Origin: Branchiostoma floridae
Lineage: Eukaryota > Chordata > Leptocardii > Amphioxiformes > Branchiostomatidae
NCBI RefSeq assembly: GCF_000003815.2
Contig: NC_049983.1
Location: forward strand, 23,066,557-23,130,556
Length of the DNA stretch: 64,000 bases
Direction of reading: 5' to 3'
The notes beneath the pieces were generated by a model. That model made no database searches and was not told the DNA's origin. It was given only the letters and a program-made list of their open reading frames with translations. Positions 23,501-37,018 of this stretch are shown piece after piece. The position numbers were made by a program, and so were the translations under genes. How positions within the stretch are numbered: position 1 is the stretch's first letter; each line of letters begins with the position of its first letter.

Positions 23501-26500
23501 CATTAAGTCCTGATGTAGAATTAGTCTTGATCAATACAATAATGCTGCGATCATCATGCTACAGGAAATCTGAACAATGCTGAGGAAGTGAAGACTATAA
23601 CGTATCGCAAATATCGTTCAGGATCTTAGTCTATTATCTATCCTGATAACTTTGGATCTAGATCCGGTTCGCGTCTTTGTTCGTTTCCCTGCCAAATGTT
23701 CTGCCAAAAAAAATCGACCAGAGATGCGGACTGGAGCTAGAATAGGATGGATGCATGGCAATAAAAATGTGTGTAACCGCGGCAAAACACTCACCTGTAT
23801 GCCGTCGAACAGGAACAGCAGTGTTGCCGTTAACATCGTGACGACAACTGTTCTCAACTTGCTGGCAGGGATCTCCTTTTTCTCATCACCTGAGGGAAGA
23901 GATACGTCATACATCGTAGAAAGAAAACTCATTTGTGTTTGTAGAATTTTTTCTTTTTTATCTTTATCAGTCCAAAATCATTTCATTCAACATAAAAACC
24001 ACTCAACAAGTTCATAATTTTTACATATACATCACACATCTATCCTCCCTTAACCCTGACGCCGGACTATGTCGACTTCTAGACACCTTTGACCTCTCAA
24101 CTCATGACGCCACGTTTCCGAAAGGTTAATGACGTGACGTAAAAACGTGAGAGCGCCAGATATCACCAAGTAAGCTCTAAGCGAGAGAATTACCAGATCC
24201 TACAACCCTTCATAGCTTTTGATTGCCACCACTTATGTCCTTTGTGATTTCTTATGTTGTAAATGTGCAACTGTGAAGCTCCAGCCCCCACAACACCTTG
24301 TTTTAATGATCATGGTTACAAGCGGACTACTTTTCTTTCATACCCGAAGCACCTTAGTCTTTGTGCCACGGGTATTTAGAACCGGTTTACCTATCAACGT
24401 TCCAGATTCATCCGCCCCTTCATGTTCACGTTCATTTTCATGTTCCGCTTCCACTAAAAGCCGAAAAATTTCATCAACAATTGTGATATTGAATGTCGTT
24501 GTCAAGCTGTGAAAGCAGGAATGCCATCTTCCAGATAATCAAAACTGTCCATTAGACCATTAGTAGGGCCCGGGGGCAGATTAAACCCGGTTTATGTGGA
24601 CTGGGAGTCATTGTGGACAGGATTCTTAATGTTTGTATCAATAGAAAAAATACCCACCAGAAAGACCCTGTATGGAGTTAGTCGATCTCGTGTACAGGTT
24701 TAACTGTAAATTACTTAAACCATAACGTAACAATGCAAGTCTCCCCTATGTGGCAGAGAATTCAATTTTCATACTGGACCGAGGCTTTAGGGCTTATATG
24801 AATTAGGATTTTACCATGGTCAATACTGGACGAAGGATGCCATTTATAATGATAATATCTTTATTACATGCTCATGTCCGTATGCTAAATGCAAAAATGA
24901 ATACACCAAATGGAAAATGATCGAAGATATCATGCATTTCTATAGGAAACATCATAGTACTGTCGTTAATTGCTGCATCTAATATCTTCTTGTCTCTTTA
25001 ATTTTTGAAACACACTGAGATATTTTTCCATTATGCGTTAATTATATGCTCATTCGTGCATGACATAAAGTGTTTAAAGGTATCCTGTTTAGATATTTTA
25101 TAAGTATTGTTGCGTGAGAGTTTTAGAACCCCCTTTTAATACAATAACTTCTTATCTCTTGTGACTCACCGATGTCCTCGTACCCCCTCTTAGACTTCAT
25201 GATGTCCTCCTTCACACCCTCCCGCAGCAGCAGCTTCCCGCGATGCTTCCCGTCGTTCCGCTGGTGGATCAACAGCAACATGATCGCGAAGGCAATCGGA
25301 ATCTGCAAAAGGAACGGCGGCATAAAATAAAATAATTAAGGGGAAATGATACCATAGCGACACGAACTTCAACCAATTTGTTTCATTATTTTCAATTTTT
25401 TACATTTGGTCATGAATGTCATAACGTAAGTGTTCAACTAAGTCTTTAAACCTGAAGATCCCATCAACACTTGTGTGACAAAACTATTTCAGGGTCAAAA
25501 GGTGACCTTACCAAATTGCCATATATACCTACAGCCCTCGTCAGGTAGAGTGAACCACACTTTCCAGCACGTAACCTTCTGGACACGTGATCTCACGTGG
25601 CCTTCTGGGCACGTGACTTCGGCAAATTGACAGGCGTACTAGGAGGCCCTAAGAAGACCTTACAATGTTGCATCCAAGAGCCTAGTCTTACAACAACATT
25701 TCAGGCGACCCTTAAGTATAATAAACGGCTTACGTTTAAGCTGGCCATAATCCAGAAGGCGTATCGCACTTCCGTCTTGTGTATGGCTTCATCCAGGGAC
25801 TCCGCCTTGGTGACGTTGTTCATCCCCGTGGGGTCAACGCCCTCGGACGGCATGAGGTCCCGGATGAAGGAGTCGTTGGAGTAGGTGACGTTGAGGAACG
25901 TGTCGCAGTCCTGGTCCAGGATGAAGGGCTCGGCAACCATCGGGCTGATGAAGGCGCCCAGACCGTAACAAAAATGCAAGGCCTGGAGTAGGAAGAAGAA
26001 TGTGGATGAAGATTGGCATTCATGTAATAAGATTTACAAGATACCAGTTACTCAAGCAACTGGACAGAATTTGCAAACCATCAGATGATCAGATTTAGAT
26101 GACATGCACTATCTTTCTTTCTTTAGTTACGGAGAGAGAAAACGACGTTCTGGTGAAAATAGCCTAATATAAGTAGAGTGTACTATTCCTTGCCGCATGG
26201 GGGCGTTACAGCAAGGCTGCGGTACAAAACGTGACTGAGTCTGTATGTCCATTAATAATCTATTCTATGACTGAAAGCTATCATTAGACCTTTAGCCGTT
26301 TGAAAGGGTGATGTACGTTAAAAGTAAGATTTTGTAGAGTTACAGTATTTTTCTTGTCGAGACCTTAAAAGAATAGACAAGTTTAGGAAAATAAGTCATC
26401 TTGTTTGAGCTAAATGTCGGAAGAAATACAACTGTCTGAGATTGAATCAGAGGTCTCACACATCCGAGTGAGAGAATCTAAGTCTAAGTAAATCTACCAA

Positions 26501-29500
26501 GTTGTAGCTGCAGCGACAATTAAATAATGCGGACGTACCTGCAGGAAAGGCGAAACCTGCAAGGAGACAACAAAGGACGGGTTAACACCAATTTGGGAAA
26601 AGTGAGATTGATAGTATAAGATATTTAATTCAGAATTACTCCATACACAAGTTATAGAATGACAACCAAACCGAACGACAATTGTATTTTGTCGGTTGCC
26701 TATTTGAAAACTATCCTTTTCTAACAGGAACAAACCCTAACTCCATTCTTAAAAATTCAGAAGTTATTACCATAGTTATGTTGTAACAAAGACGTTAACC
26801 TTTGTACTTACGTCATGTGAGTATATTCTAATGAGCTGCACCTTCGCCACGGTGTCAATCCTTAAAAATCATCATTACTTTTATTACCCTTTTTAAATGT
26901 TGAAATTTGTATATCCAGGGAGGAGCCTATTTCCATATTTGCACAGGTATATCCAGGCCCCATTCCTTCGCTACTTACATCATATGAGTATATTCTAATG
27001 AGTTGAATGTCGTTACTTACATCATGTGAGTATATTCTAATGAGCTGCACGTTCGCCACGGTGTCGATGCAGCCCATGGCCACGCCCATGATGGCTAGCA
27101 CCATCGTCAGGATCCACAGGGTTCTGCACAGGGGGATCACGGACAGGGTCACGCCCACCGTTACCACGGCAACCAACAGGGTAGGGTTGCCTGAAAACCT
27201 GTCAATCAAGAGGGAGATGTAAGGAATGAGCCGACCATGTGAGTGTGAATAAATCAATCGATCAATCATTTATTTGATCAATGAATGGGTCAATATTCTA
27301 TTCAATGAATCAAACGATCGACCATTAAAGTCTGCGGAGAATCCTCATCAACGTTATCGTCATCAGAAAAGTCGTGAAAATTTGAAAAAGTTGAAAACAT
27401 GATTTGAAAAAGGGTTAGTGCAAAAAGATGTCAATCAGAAGGACATTAAGCGATAAATTCCGAATGCAAAAGTTACTTAGGCAACTGGAAACGTTTTACG
27501 TTTAAAACGGTTAGACGTTTCATCTGGCATCTGGTCTGAGTTATCGGACCTTAACAAAACGTATCCAGTTTCTTGGAGTAACTTTAGAATTTGCATTGAG
27601 TACCTCTGAGTCATCACCTGGATGCCTAATCTTCATCGACTTGAGTGACAAATTGTTCTCGTCGAGAAACGAGGACCCATCAATCAAACTAAGTGACAAA
27701 CGGCTGTCCATCAAGATCAAAAGGTTCGTCAATCAAATCAATTGGCCTTTGTCTAGAATTAATTCTGACATTTTGCTAATTGCTTGATTGATTTTTGCCA
27801 ATTAAAGTTCATAATATTTTCAGTCTATTCATGAATTACCAATGGCACGTTAAGCAAAGTATACTCTTCCTTTTTACTCTCCCTTTTGAGAAACAATTAG
27901 CTTTGTTACAGAAAGGCAAAAAATGATAAGATCAAAGGCCCAGTCGTCCGTGAATAACAGCAAGGGCCTCATCAATATCAACGTAAGCGTGTAGAATATT
28001 GACAGTTTTCAATCCCCGCATGTACCGTTTGTCGCGTGACTTGTTACTTGGTGTAAAAGTAGTGGCGACCAAAGCGATAACCTGGATAAGGCCGGCTGAG
28101 CGAAACCTTGCAGAGATGGGTTGTGGATGTGAGAGGGACTAGCAGCTGACCAGAGATAAAAGAGAGCAATGACGGCTACTTACACGCAGCAACCGATACG
28201 ATAATTTGATAAATACATTTTAGCTGTAGGGGGTTCATATAACTGGTGTATTGTCAAAAGCTATTGTTTGAAACTTTTTGATCAACAGGCTGATTCATCA
28301 CCATAATTACTGTGGAGAAGAAGCATGATAATACGCTTGAATGCGTGGGTCATGCGCATGTTTAGTTAGGTATGATACGTTGTCCCGCTTAAGACATGTA
28401 CCTCGCAATGCTTTATGTTTAATACTGACAGCCAAACTTGCGATATCATTCACAAGTTTATGAAGTTTTTTTACAGGTCTTAGTATCCTTTGCTCACTAA
28501 AGCGCGTGTCAGCATCTTTCACTAACCTTGTACCAACAAAATAGCTCTATCATAAAAATCTGCCGCCTGTACAGCCCACTTTTGCAACATAGTAACCCTA
28601 TGAAGTTCACTGATGCAATTATTCTACCACATCATTTGACCTCTTCGCAACTGAACCTTACTATCTATCTCTCCATCTCACAGTTAAGAACTGTTTTACT
28701 CTCGCATATTGAGCAAGAGTGATGACATGACAGCGCAGGGCCTATAATTGTACCCTGTGGTACACAGGTCAGGCTGCAAGTCTATTCCCAAGCGGTCGTT
28801 TTTGTTATCCTACAGAAGTCGCACGACTACATGGGGGCTCCTATCAGATAAAGATCTACATGGATGATGCTTATCTTCCGATATCAGCAGATTTGTGTAA
28901 AGGACATGTTTGTTTGTTCGTTTGTATTGCATAGCTGCATATTAAAATTCCCTATATTTTGCAACAGCATACGAACAACTACTGCCGTCAGTCAGTTTAG
29001 TGCAGACTAGTACGTGATATTATGCACAAAAAATAAAGTTAAATGAAGTTCGAGAAAAGGTTAAAAATGAACAGGAACAATTCAAACATATTTATATCTG
29101 AACGAAAGTTAAAAATTTTAGAATAGTCCAGTTTTTACTATGTACAGCATACAGGGTACTGTAACACTACTGCACCATATTATCTGAATGTGATGCCGTC
29201 AGACGGTATATTTGCCCACCATAGTAGAATCCATGCAATGACCCACATGAGGGATAATTGTGCAGCTATAAACGGGTATAATTGCCAAGGCGTAACCGGG
29301 CAATGGCCAATTAGTTTTGACGGGTCATTTGTTAAATAGCGGAGTTTACTCTGACGTCATTTTAAAACGTCGCAACCAACTGGGTCAAATTTTTTCCAAC
29401 GTATTTCAAAACATGTTCCTTAAGGTCATTTAGAGAAGAACAAAAATGACCGAGCCACTAACTTACCTTTTCCCTAGACTGAGCAGCATGAGAGAGAGAA

Positions 29501-30626
29501 ACACAGTTGCAGTGACAGTGCTTCGCTTGTAAGTAGGAAAGTTGGCAAGTATCCACTTAGAAAACACCAAGACAACGTTTTACGTTGTGGTCATCTAATC
29601 ATCCTAGCTATACCCTACAAGTTGGCCTGACTGCTGCACTAGCAACAGAACATTAACATTCACGCCTTTCCAGGTGATAGGTGAAAAGTTTGGTCAGACA
29701 GGTAAAAAAGCGATTAGTGTATAAAAGTATGTCAGCACCTACTTGTACACCTGTTCGAAATTTCTGTCGCATACACGAGAGAAAAGAAAAACAGCATACC
29801 ACCCCTAGCGCACTCAAGCTTGTAAACAGTCAAAATGATCCAACTTTCGAGTCACGAAAAACCTAATTGGACTAGCCGGATTTTTGACCAGGTATCGGTG
29901 CACGTGAATCGCAATATTTTATGTTAAGGATCAGTCACGTAAGCTCGTATATCCAAGTCTGTATATAAGTTGCGCATTGACATTTTTTGGGTTTAGGTAG
30001 AGTTTGCAGGGAAGAATTTATTCTTTACTTTGATGCACCGTTGTGAACCTGGTTACCCAACCAACAATAATACATCGTCGGCCTCAAAGTTCACTTGAGC
30101 TAAAGTAATATAATCATGTCAATATGCAACTCATACGGACTTGAATATACGCACTCGTCTGACTTGTCCTTCAGAAGAAAGTTATTGCGTTTTCTATGAT
30201 GTCATGTAAGTACTGACATAGATGAACTCGAACTTGTGTGTTTATTTACCTTTCTACCAGCAGCCCTCCGAACGTGGATCCCACTAGCAGACTGAGAGAC
30301 TGTGCGAAGAACGCCCATGTCATGTCGCCGAGACTACTGCGGGTTAGACACCCCAGGTCCAGCAGGGTAGGGCCCAGGAAAGCCACACACGTGCCGAAAC
30401 TCAGGAACACACTACAGTAGGTGAACGTGCTCTGCCAGTTGTCCTTTAGCCGCACTGTCTTTGTCGGGGTCGTCTCCTCCTTCTTCTTCTTCTCCTCGGG
30501 TTTCTTCTTGCCGTTGCTTTTCTTCGCAACATTTCCGTTCTGCTTGGCGGGCGGATGAGCGACATGGCCCGCCGACACGGGAGCGTCCTCCCCCTCACTT
30601 CTCGGGAGTGCCGACCCGTTCTCCAT
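20518..30626 (-). CDS. MFSD4: MFSD4/NaGLT1-like major facilitator (sodium-dependent glucose transporter family), 575 aa
   Basis: Ten coding exons: 30250-30626, 27021-27198, 26539-26556 (18 nt), 25734-25982, 25170-25302, 23795-23889, 22932-23105, 21774-21992, 21290-21410 and 20518-20681. They total 1728 nt. The conserved signature GCIDTVANVQLIRIY (around residues 168-182) and FLGPTLLDL near the first helix match animal MFSD4A/MFSD4B, multi-helix membrane carriers; MFSD4B (NaGLT1) is a sodium-coupled glucose carrier. An N-terminal lysine/glutamate-rich tail of about 60 residues precedes helix 1. Exon 4 encodes a large loop with several N-glycosylation sequons. The 18-nt microexon (VSPFLQ) is needed to keep the family motif before ALHFCYGLGAF. 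An acceptor at 30651-30652 implies an upstream non-coding exon. ATTAAA at 20383-20388 (minus) could serve polyadenylation. A or B orthology is not resolved; substrate is inferred from the family. Confidence 0.9.
20720..20756. repeat. CAT/ATT trinucleotide microsatellite
   Basis: CATCATCATTATCATTATCATTGTCATCATC in the last intron of the MFSD4-like gene. Confidence 0.9.
22438..22931 (-). repeat. Three tandem copies of MFSD4 exon 7 end with 5' splice site and TTAGGG spacers
   Basis: Copies start at 22438, 22614 and 22773 (the true exon is at 22932), giving spacings of 176, 159 and 159 bp. Each carries about 100 nt of exon end (GRLVSIPIATKLQPPAMLMCNL) and a donor: GTAAGT in the farthest, GTAGGT in the others. 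Each ends at GGTCAG, after which GGTTAGGGTTAAGGG repeats fill the gap. The three units nearest the exon are nearly identical, so they are young. Using an outer donor would include stop codons (after AACCTG the frame reads on to TAA). Confidence 0.9.
23190..23240 (-). repeat. Copy of MFSD4 exon 7 start with 3' splice site
   Basis: The minus strand reads CCCCAG/GCCGCATTTGCAGGCTGGATCT, repeating the border at 23105/23106 at an offset of about 112 bp. Only about 30 nt of exon remain. Confidence 0.7.
23241..23330 (-). mobile_element. tRNA-derived SINE-like fragment
   Basis: On the minus strand GGCGTTGGGTTAGACGC resembles a pol III A box and GGGTTCGGATCCC a B box at tRNA-like spacing. No acceptor-stem pairing is evident, so it is not a tRNA gene. 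Confidence 0.5.
26811..27010 (-). repeat. Two copies of MFSD4 exon 2 end with 5' splice site
   Basis: Donor-bearing copies have exon-side edges at 26812 (offset 209 from 27021, 167 from the middle copy) and 26979 (offset 42). The outer copy keeps about 45 nt of exon (GACACCGTGGCGAAGGTGC and on). The middle keeps only about 30 (CTCATTAGAATATACTCAT/GATGTAAGT). Confidence 0.8.
27199..30249. other. MFSD4 intron 1 (within coding region)
   Basis: No exons recognised. Contains ATCAATCGATCAATCATT-type short repeats near 27255-27285 and a MITE end motif at 27472-27489. The rest is unremarkable AT-rich sequence. Confidence 0.5.
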
Positions 30627-31699
30627 GCCTGGATCTCGACGCTAAGCTTCCTACGAAAAACACAACAAACACGGTAAACATTCCATCGTATTACGGCCTA
30701 ACTGTGACCGCGCTGTTCAAGCACGCTCTCTCTTCTAACTCACAGAGCAGATGGGAACTTTCCCAGGCAGCTTGCCAATCGATATTTGGTGCCACACACT
30801 GAGGGTCGACCGGGGCCAAGTTGCGAGAGTCATTCGTTTCGACCCAGCTCGCCGAGCAAACATTCTCAACATGTTACATGGGTATAACGCCGGGAAAACG
30901 CCAGTCAAGGTTAGGTGTACTTCTATAACATGGCTGAAAATATAGCTGAAAATAGTGACATTCATTGCCATGTAAATATCCATGATCAGATGTAAATATT
31001 GCTATGTCTGCTATGTCACTTTTGTAGTCAGTGCCTGTTTTATGTAAATGACTGTGATTATCAATATGCTAATATCATCTTGTAAATATGTTCAAGTATC
31101 TACATGCAAATCGTGTTAACATTGGGATTTTGGAATCAATAGAATTAGAAATAAAGCATCAGGCCACTAAGCTACTATTTGAGACTTTAAACTTATTTTG
31201 ATTTTTTTGCAGCATGACTTGCTGAAAGAATCTTTTATCGTTTTTTGTGAAGACAGCAATTAATTGCAGAAATGCTGAGGTCACCACAATTAGTACAGAC
31301 ATGGAAACTTCAGGTACTGGGACAAGGTGAAAAAGTGCCCACAGTGAGCCCCAAGGGATCACCAAACAAAATTTCCCTCTAACCCGGACCTCGGATAATA
31401 AGATTTGTCGGTCTGGGACACGAATGGCAGCCTCATATTAATTGTGTGGTCTGCGTCACTCTCTCGTTTAAAATATTTTTCAATCAAGATTAAAAAAAGA
31501 TAATATCATTTTCCACTTTTTATGACCACTTTGTCCTCAGGCCATGACCTATTTACGAACAAGTATGCAAATCATTTTCATAGTTTTTCTCGGTTATATT
31601 TTTCACAGACGAATTGGCAGACCGGCCTACCAAACTATCTCCAAGTAGATGTCGGGGAGGCTAAAGCGTTACGTTTTCCCAACTGCTCTTTCCTGTGAC

Positions 31700-31900
31700 A
31701 AACCTTGAATGAATGAATGAACGAACGAACGAACGACCGAATGAATGACTGATTGGATGACTGACTGAATGAATAGATGGCTGAATGAAAGACTGACTGA
31801 CTGACTAATCGGATGACTGAATAGCTGAATGAACGAATGAATGAATGAATGAATAAATGGACGAAAGAATGAACGACCGAATGGATGAATGAATTACATT
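31700..31900. repeat. GAAT/GAAC/GACT tetranucleotide microsatellite
   Basis: About 200 bp of GAATGAATGAACGAACGAACG-type units with GACT and GGAT variants. Confidence 0.95.
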
Positions 31901-32253
31901 TATTTAACCTGGATATCCTTGGATCAGGCATCCCCAACATCTAGTTGAAGATAGCAGTTTGATACAGAAAAGGAGCAGCTAGGAGAGCATATTACGATTG
32001 AGGCTCCTCACATCTGCTTGGAGGTTACGGCCAACCAACAACGATAACACATTTTTTTCAACCTTTATTTAGCCTTGATTTACATACAAAGTAATCCCTT
32101 CGACCTGAGCCGGTTTTCAAGGGTTCAAATAGCGTATATGTTACTATCACAGTGCTGTCAGAACCACGTGATGATAACGTCATCACGTGCACTGTTTTGA
32201 AAGGTCAGTGACATTTTGTGGGATGACCTTTCCGAACTGCCGTCTTTAGTGCC

Positions 32254-32725
32254 CTGTTGCGCCCCGAACCGTGCCTTGCCCCAAACCGTGCCTAGGCACA
32301 GTTTGAGCACGGTTTCGGGCAAAGCAAGGTTCGGGGCACAAACTGTGCCTCAGATAATTGTGCACTGAGGTCTGACACAACGAACTGAATCATTAAGGCT
32401 TGGAGACTTGATCAAGGTGCAGCTGGACGTTGTCATGTTTATATGTGGTATATTTAAATGTAATATAAATGGGATGCACTCACATAGACGTGCTAAATTC
32501 TGTGTCTTCGATGCACAGTTTATGGATGAAAATCATATAGTGGGAATCAAAAAGGACAAGATCAAGCCTTATTTGGAAACATGGGCGTGAATAATTAGTT
32601 ATCACTACCCCGTCAGTCATAGTGATTGACAGCGCTTCTGGGCACAGACCGGGGCAGTCGGGCAGTGCCACGTTCCGTGCCTGAATGGGCACGGAATGGG
32701 GCAGGCACGGTTCGGGGCGCAACAG
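32254..32725. mobile_element. Non-autonomous element with perfect 23-bp terminal inverted repeats
   Basis: CTGTTGCGCCCCGAACCGTG plus CCT at 32254-32276 is exactly reverse-complemented at 32703-32725. Subterminal GC-rich palindromes (AAACCGTGCCTAGGCACAGTTT; GGCACGG/CCGTGCC sets) lie inside both ends, and the middle is AT-rich without coding sense. No clear target duplication, so the superfamily is unassigned. Confidence 0.75.
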
Positions 32726-34654
32726 CCCTGTGCGTGTGGCAGCTTGAATTCGCCCTGAAGCGCAAAAAAAAACGACCCAAAACAATCTACCTTTGTTGTG
32801 TCTACGTCTGAATAGTTTTGTTTCTTTCATCGATCAAAATGCATGTTCCGAAGTCTTCTATCAACATATCAAGTGTATCGACTTGAAATATGGAAACCAG
32901 ACTGTCACCAGGGCCTACAGTCCAGCTACTCGGCTGCAGGGCCAACATGCCCCCGACAAAGTTTTGCCCCTACTACCCTAGACATGAGTTTGGTCGATAT
33001 GCGACGAGCGGGTAACAGCCGCTTGCTGGTTAAGCGTAATGAATATATTTTGTTAATCAAATACATTTACAAACAACTCCAATGTGTTCAAACGTTGGTT
33101 TCTCCTGCAAAATTTTGGAGAAAAAAAATCCTTCAGTACGGCTGGCCATGACCTCTACGTGCTGTGTTGTCTGCACACCGTGTCCTTGTCTGACAACAAT
33201 ACGCTCGTGCACGTGGCTGCTCTCAGCAACCTAAGTAGCCGCCGGTCGTATATCACCTTTTTAATTACATTCACAAGACACCTTTAGGACAGGTAGAACG
33301 ACGAACTGTAAATATGATACGCCTCCAAACCTTTCAACGTCAACTCAGTCTATCATGGATCACTTTAGTAAGACAAAGAATGGTAGGTTTGGCAAGAACT
33401 GTATCTATTTCAACAATACCATCAGACTCGCCACTTGGCTTGGTCCACTATTACTATTCGGCTAGGCGTCTGGTAGAGACTAGGTTATCTTCACAGTTAC
33501 CCTTTTCCAGTGTTACTTCGGAAGATAGGGCTGAGGAATTGATTATTGAAATGGACATTACTATAGATACGGCCTAAGCTGTTGCCACCGTAGTACATTG
33601 TAAAATGATAAATCTAAATCTCGCAGCTGGTCAGGTTTCACGGCGATAGTACTTGATACAGGTTATACTCAATATGAGATGGTGTAAATCTACATAATGT
33701 AAACATGCACTTCGGTAACTTCCTTTGTCGGAACAAACGGGTACCATAACTCAACTTCTTGTTAACATTTATGGCTGCAAAGGTCACTAAAAGTATGGAG
33801 TAAAGGTACCTTTATGTTTGTATATGGCTACGTTAATCTTTCAACAGATAAAACTACGCAGACTACAAATTGAAAGCTCTGTTGATACACAACAGCCGAA
33901 CTTTTGCAGAAAGTATTTTTATCCTTTCTACTTGTGTTGCAAGTTGTCAGTCACTATAATACACGGTAGCATGCGCGGAAGGAATAGAGAAAGGACATGG
34001 ACTGTAGTTGTTTATATTCGCACAAAAAAACAAGTTAGAGGCGATTTTACAAACTTCGTACGCGTATTTTCTTCCTAAATTTACTTGCAGTTAACTCCTT
34101 GTCACACATGTACACTTGTCGCTGTACTAGCACAAGTCACTTTCCGTTTATTAGGAATAGCACATTTCTATCTGTTACAAACAAGACAAGGAAGAGAGGA
34201 ATTAAGGAAATGTCTATCCCATGTCTTTCTTGAGATATTTGCCACACCTGTCACTACACAAGCACCCGTCACTCACCGTCTTTAAGAAATAGCGCTTTTT
34301 TACCCCTTGCAAAAACACAAGTAAGAGAGAACGTAAGGAATTTGTATCTCAGATTTTCCTATCACTGATTATAAATAACTTCTTGTCACACGTCCTGCCA
34401 CTATTGCACTGGACAATCACTTGATTGTCCTATTTGGGACAGTCTAAATCCGATCACTAGGTTTACATATTTGTCGTCTCCATTCTCAGTTTGTCGCGCG
34501 TGACTGTATGTAAACATCACACCGTCACCTGACTCTACAACGACCCAAAAATATCAGGTGAAACCGTAGAAGACAAGAATTCCTTACTTGATCGATCAAC
34601 GTCTTAAATAAAACTAGTCTTAGATTTTGATCAGTTCGTGCATAGGCTTTCCTA

Positions 34655-34705
34655 GTACTACTGCTACTAGTAGTAGAGTACTACTACTACTAGTAGTAGT
34701 AGTCC
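34655..34705. repeat. CTA/TAG palindromic microsatellite
   Basis: Alternating TACTACTAC and TAGTAGTAG blocks make a self-complementary stretch of about 50 bp. Confidence 0.85.
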
Positions 34706-35045
34706 AATGTGCTCTTCTGCTGTAGTGGTTTGGACAAACACTCTATAGCTGTAACCAATCAGTCTTTCTTCATCTCTCTCTACTTTGTCCTGTTCCTCAC
34801 GAGCTTCCATAGCTCCCGTAGTTTTCTTTCTAACCGCAATGGTCCTAGTCCTCTGTGCCTTAGGGCTGCCCTCAGTGAGCCTAGCAGGTTCTTGCGGTAC
34901 CTTCATTTTCGAGATTTGTATGTGTTGGAGCCAATCAGTTGTCTCTCCTAGCCTAACTTAATAATGTTTCTAGCAGTCCTTCCATGCTTCTAGCAGGCCC
35001 CTAGAAGACCCAATGAGCCCCTGACAGATAGACGTTATGTAAAGA

Positions 35046-35297
35046 CGTTATGTAATACTGGCTAGGCCTCTCCTATATACAAAAAAAAAGAAGAAGAAAT
35101 CATGTTGCTTAGAATATTTGTGACAACGGCCTTAAAAAACATTACCGTCTTGGAGGGTGCCATTGCTACATCTTTAACGTTATATAACAATGTTTAGGTC
35201 TCTCCTATATAGTTACAGAAAATAAAATCATTTTGCTTAATGTATTTGTGACAATGGCCTTGAAACCATTACCGTCTCAGTGGGGGTCATTACTACA
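35046..35297. repeat. Tandem duplication, about 132-bp period, two copies
   Basis: GTTATGTAATA..GGCCTCTCCTATATA..GTGACAACGGCCTT..CATTACCGTCT recurs as GTTATATAACA..GGTCTCTCCTATATA..GTGACAATGGCCTT..CATTACCGTCT. Non-coding and moderately diverged. Confidence 0.8.
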
Positions 35298-36643
35298 TAA
35301 TCAACAAGTAACTCTTTCCTGTGAATAAAGCACGCCAGAGGGGCGCCACGTACAACTAAATTATCGGTACAAAAGGTACATCCACTCCTGATCAGCAAAA
35401 TGAGAAGGTTCAGAATGAACACGTCATGCATCATTTCTTCACGTTCGGCACATTAACCATGACACAGACAGAGTCGGCTGCTACAAACAGACATAAATGT
35501 TGTCTGCGTGGCAGGTGAAGAAATGTAACGTGGCGCTAGCACTAGATTTCAGGGTCCGCCTAGGATTTAAACTTCTTTATCTTGACATGGCCAACCAGCC
35601 GGTAAACTGCTCCTTTGGTCCCCAAAAGTAAAAAGGAGAAGAGACCGTCCATATCTTACACTGAAGAGCATTATTGAATCAGAGACTGGACTAAGTGATA
35701 GGGACCTAACTATTAATGAATAATAGATTAAAATACAAGCGGAACTTTGTAATGCTGCAACTAATTTAGGGGTATGACTATGTATGTATGTTATCTAAAA
35801 ATATCAAAAATTCGTGTGGTCGCTCAGACCCTGGTCAAGTCCGTATGAGTTACGTATTTATAATTTTTGGCTTAGATAATTTTCCCCTGGCTTCCAATCT
35901 CTAATGTGACGTATCTGTTATGTTTCACATTGTTTGGATTATTTAGGACATGATATCAAATCCTTGTCAGTTTTGTTTGATTAGCAACAAGAAAATCAAC
36001 CTTCTCGATTTATCCTTGTCATCACACATTGTTTATAAATACTTTCATCCTTGTTGCTTGTTATTCATGTATTGATATTTTTATAACCTTTACATGTTTA
36101 AGCGCTGAATTCCTTATCTGCGTGTCGTTCCTGTACATTCCATTCTTTGTGCTATTGTGCCTTGGAAATCTATACTAGTAAATGTCAGACCCGCCAGCGC
36201 CATATGTTATTGAATTATACGGCAACAATAAGGACGTTCTCACAAAGCTACAATGCCGGCACTTGTAACATGTTGCCCCTCGCCCCCATCCGTGTTCATG
36301 AGTGTCTGTGTAAGTAACAACAACACTAGCAACGCCTTCTCTAAACGAGAGGTTAAAAAAGCCGTGCCAGCCAAAACAGCGACGCTGTACTATATAGGAT
36401 AAGCTGCTTGGCACCACTGATACAAGTCACTACTGGTACACTTCACTGATTCACTGTGATACGTTATAGCTACTTGCTCTCTACGTGATTGAAGTTTCGT
36501 TAACATCTCAGCTACATCACTATGGCCATACAACAAGTACAACGTACTAGCAGTTGAAGTAGTAGCCAGTTCAAACATTGGCGAAGATAGCTGAGGACTT
36601 CCGAAACGTCCAACAGGTCAATGTGCTTTAGCCAGCTGAGTTT

Positions 36644-36663
36644 AAAAATATTGGGCGCCCAAT
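36644..36663. repeat. Perfect 20-bp palindrome
   Basis: AATATTGGGCGCCCAATATT is self-complementary without a spacer. Function unknown. Confidence 0.85.
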
Positions 36664-37018
36664 ATTGAACCCGTAAACCTCGAGTTCTAGATATGACCGT
36701 GAGGCAGTTCTACCTAGTTCCATCTAGTTTTTTTTATAGTCACCGAGCAATGATCCTTCAACCCAAAGTTTCAATATGACATCACTGTAACAAACATGGT
36801 AAAGCCCTCCCTCTTTTCAAGTGACGTCAGGGTGAAGTAGACTAGCAAGTCTTCGCTAATGACCCTGTGTAACCTATGGGGCCGTCCGTACTAGTTATCC
36901 TACAAACTGTGTACAATGCTGCGAACTGTACTTATTACATGTGATTCCATTTTCTTGATATGTTTTATCTGCATAGATCATGTCACATACGCTAGATGAC
37001 ATTTGAACATATACTCAC

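Noticed and set aside
32480-32830. 116-codon minus-strand frame
   Set aside because: Lies mostly inside the TIR element, shows no domain and crosses the element border.
33314-33577. 87-codon plus-strand frame in the gene-poor interval
   Set aside because: No splice support, recognisable domain or neighbours; could be chance.
36390-36578. Minus-strand frame resembling a repeat-element tail
   Set aside because: The nearby sequence has a familiar repetitive feel, but no reverse transcriptase or other domain is visible.
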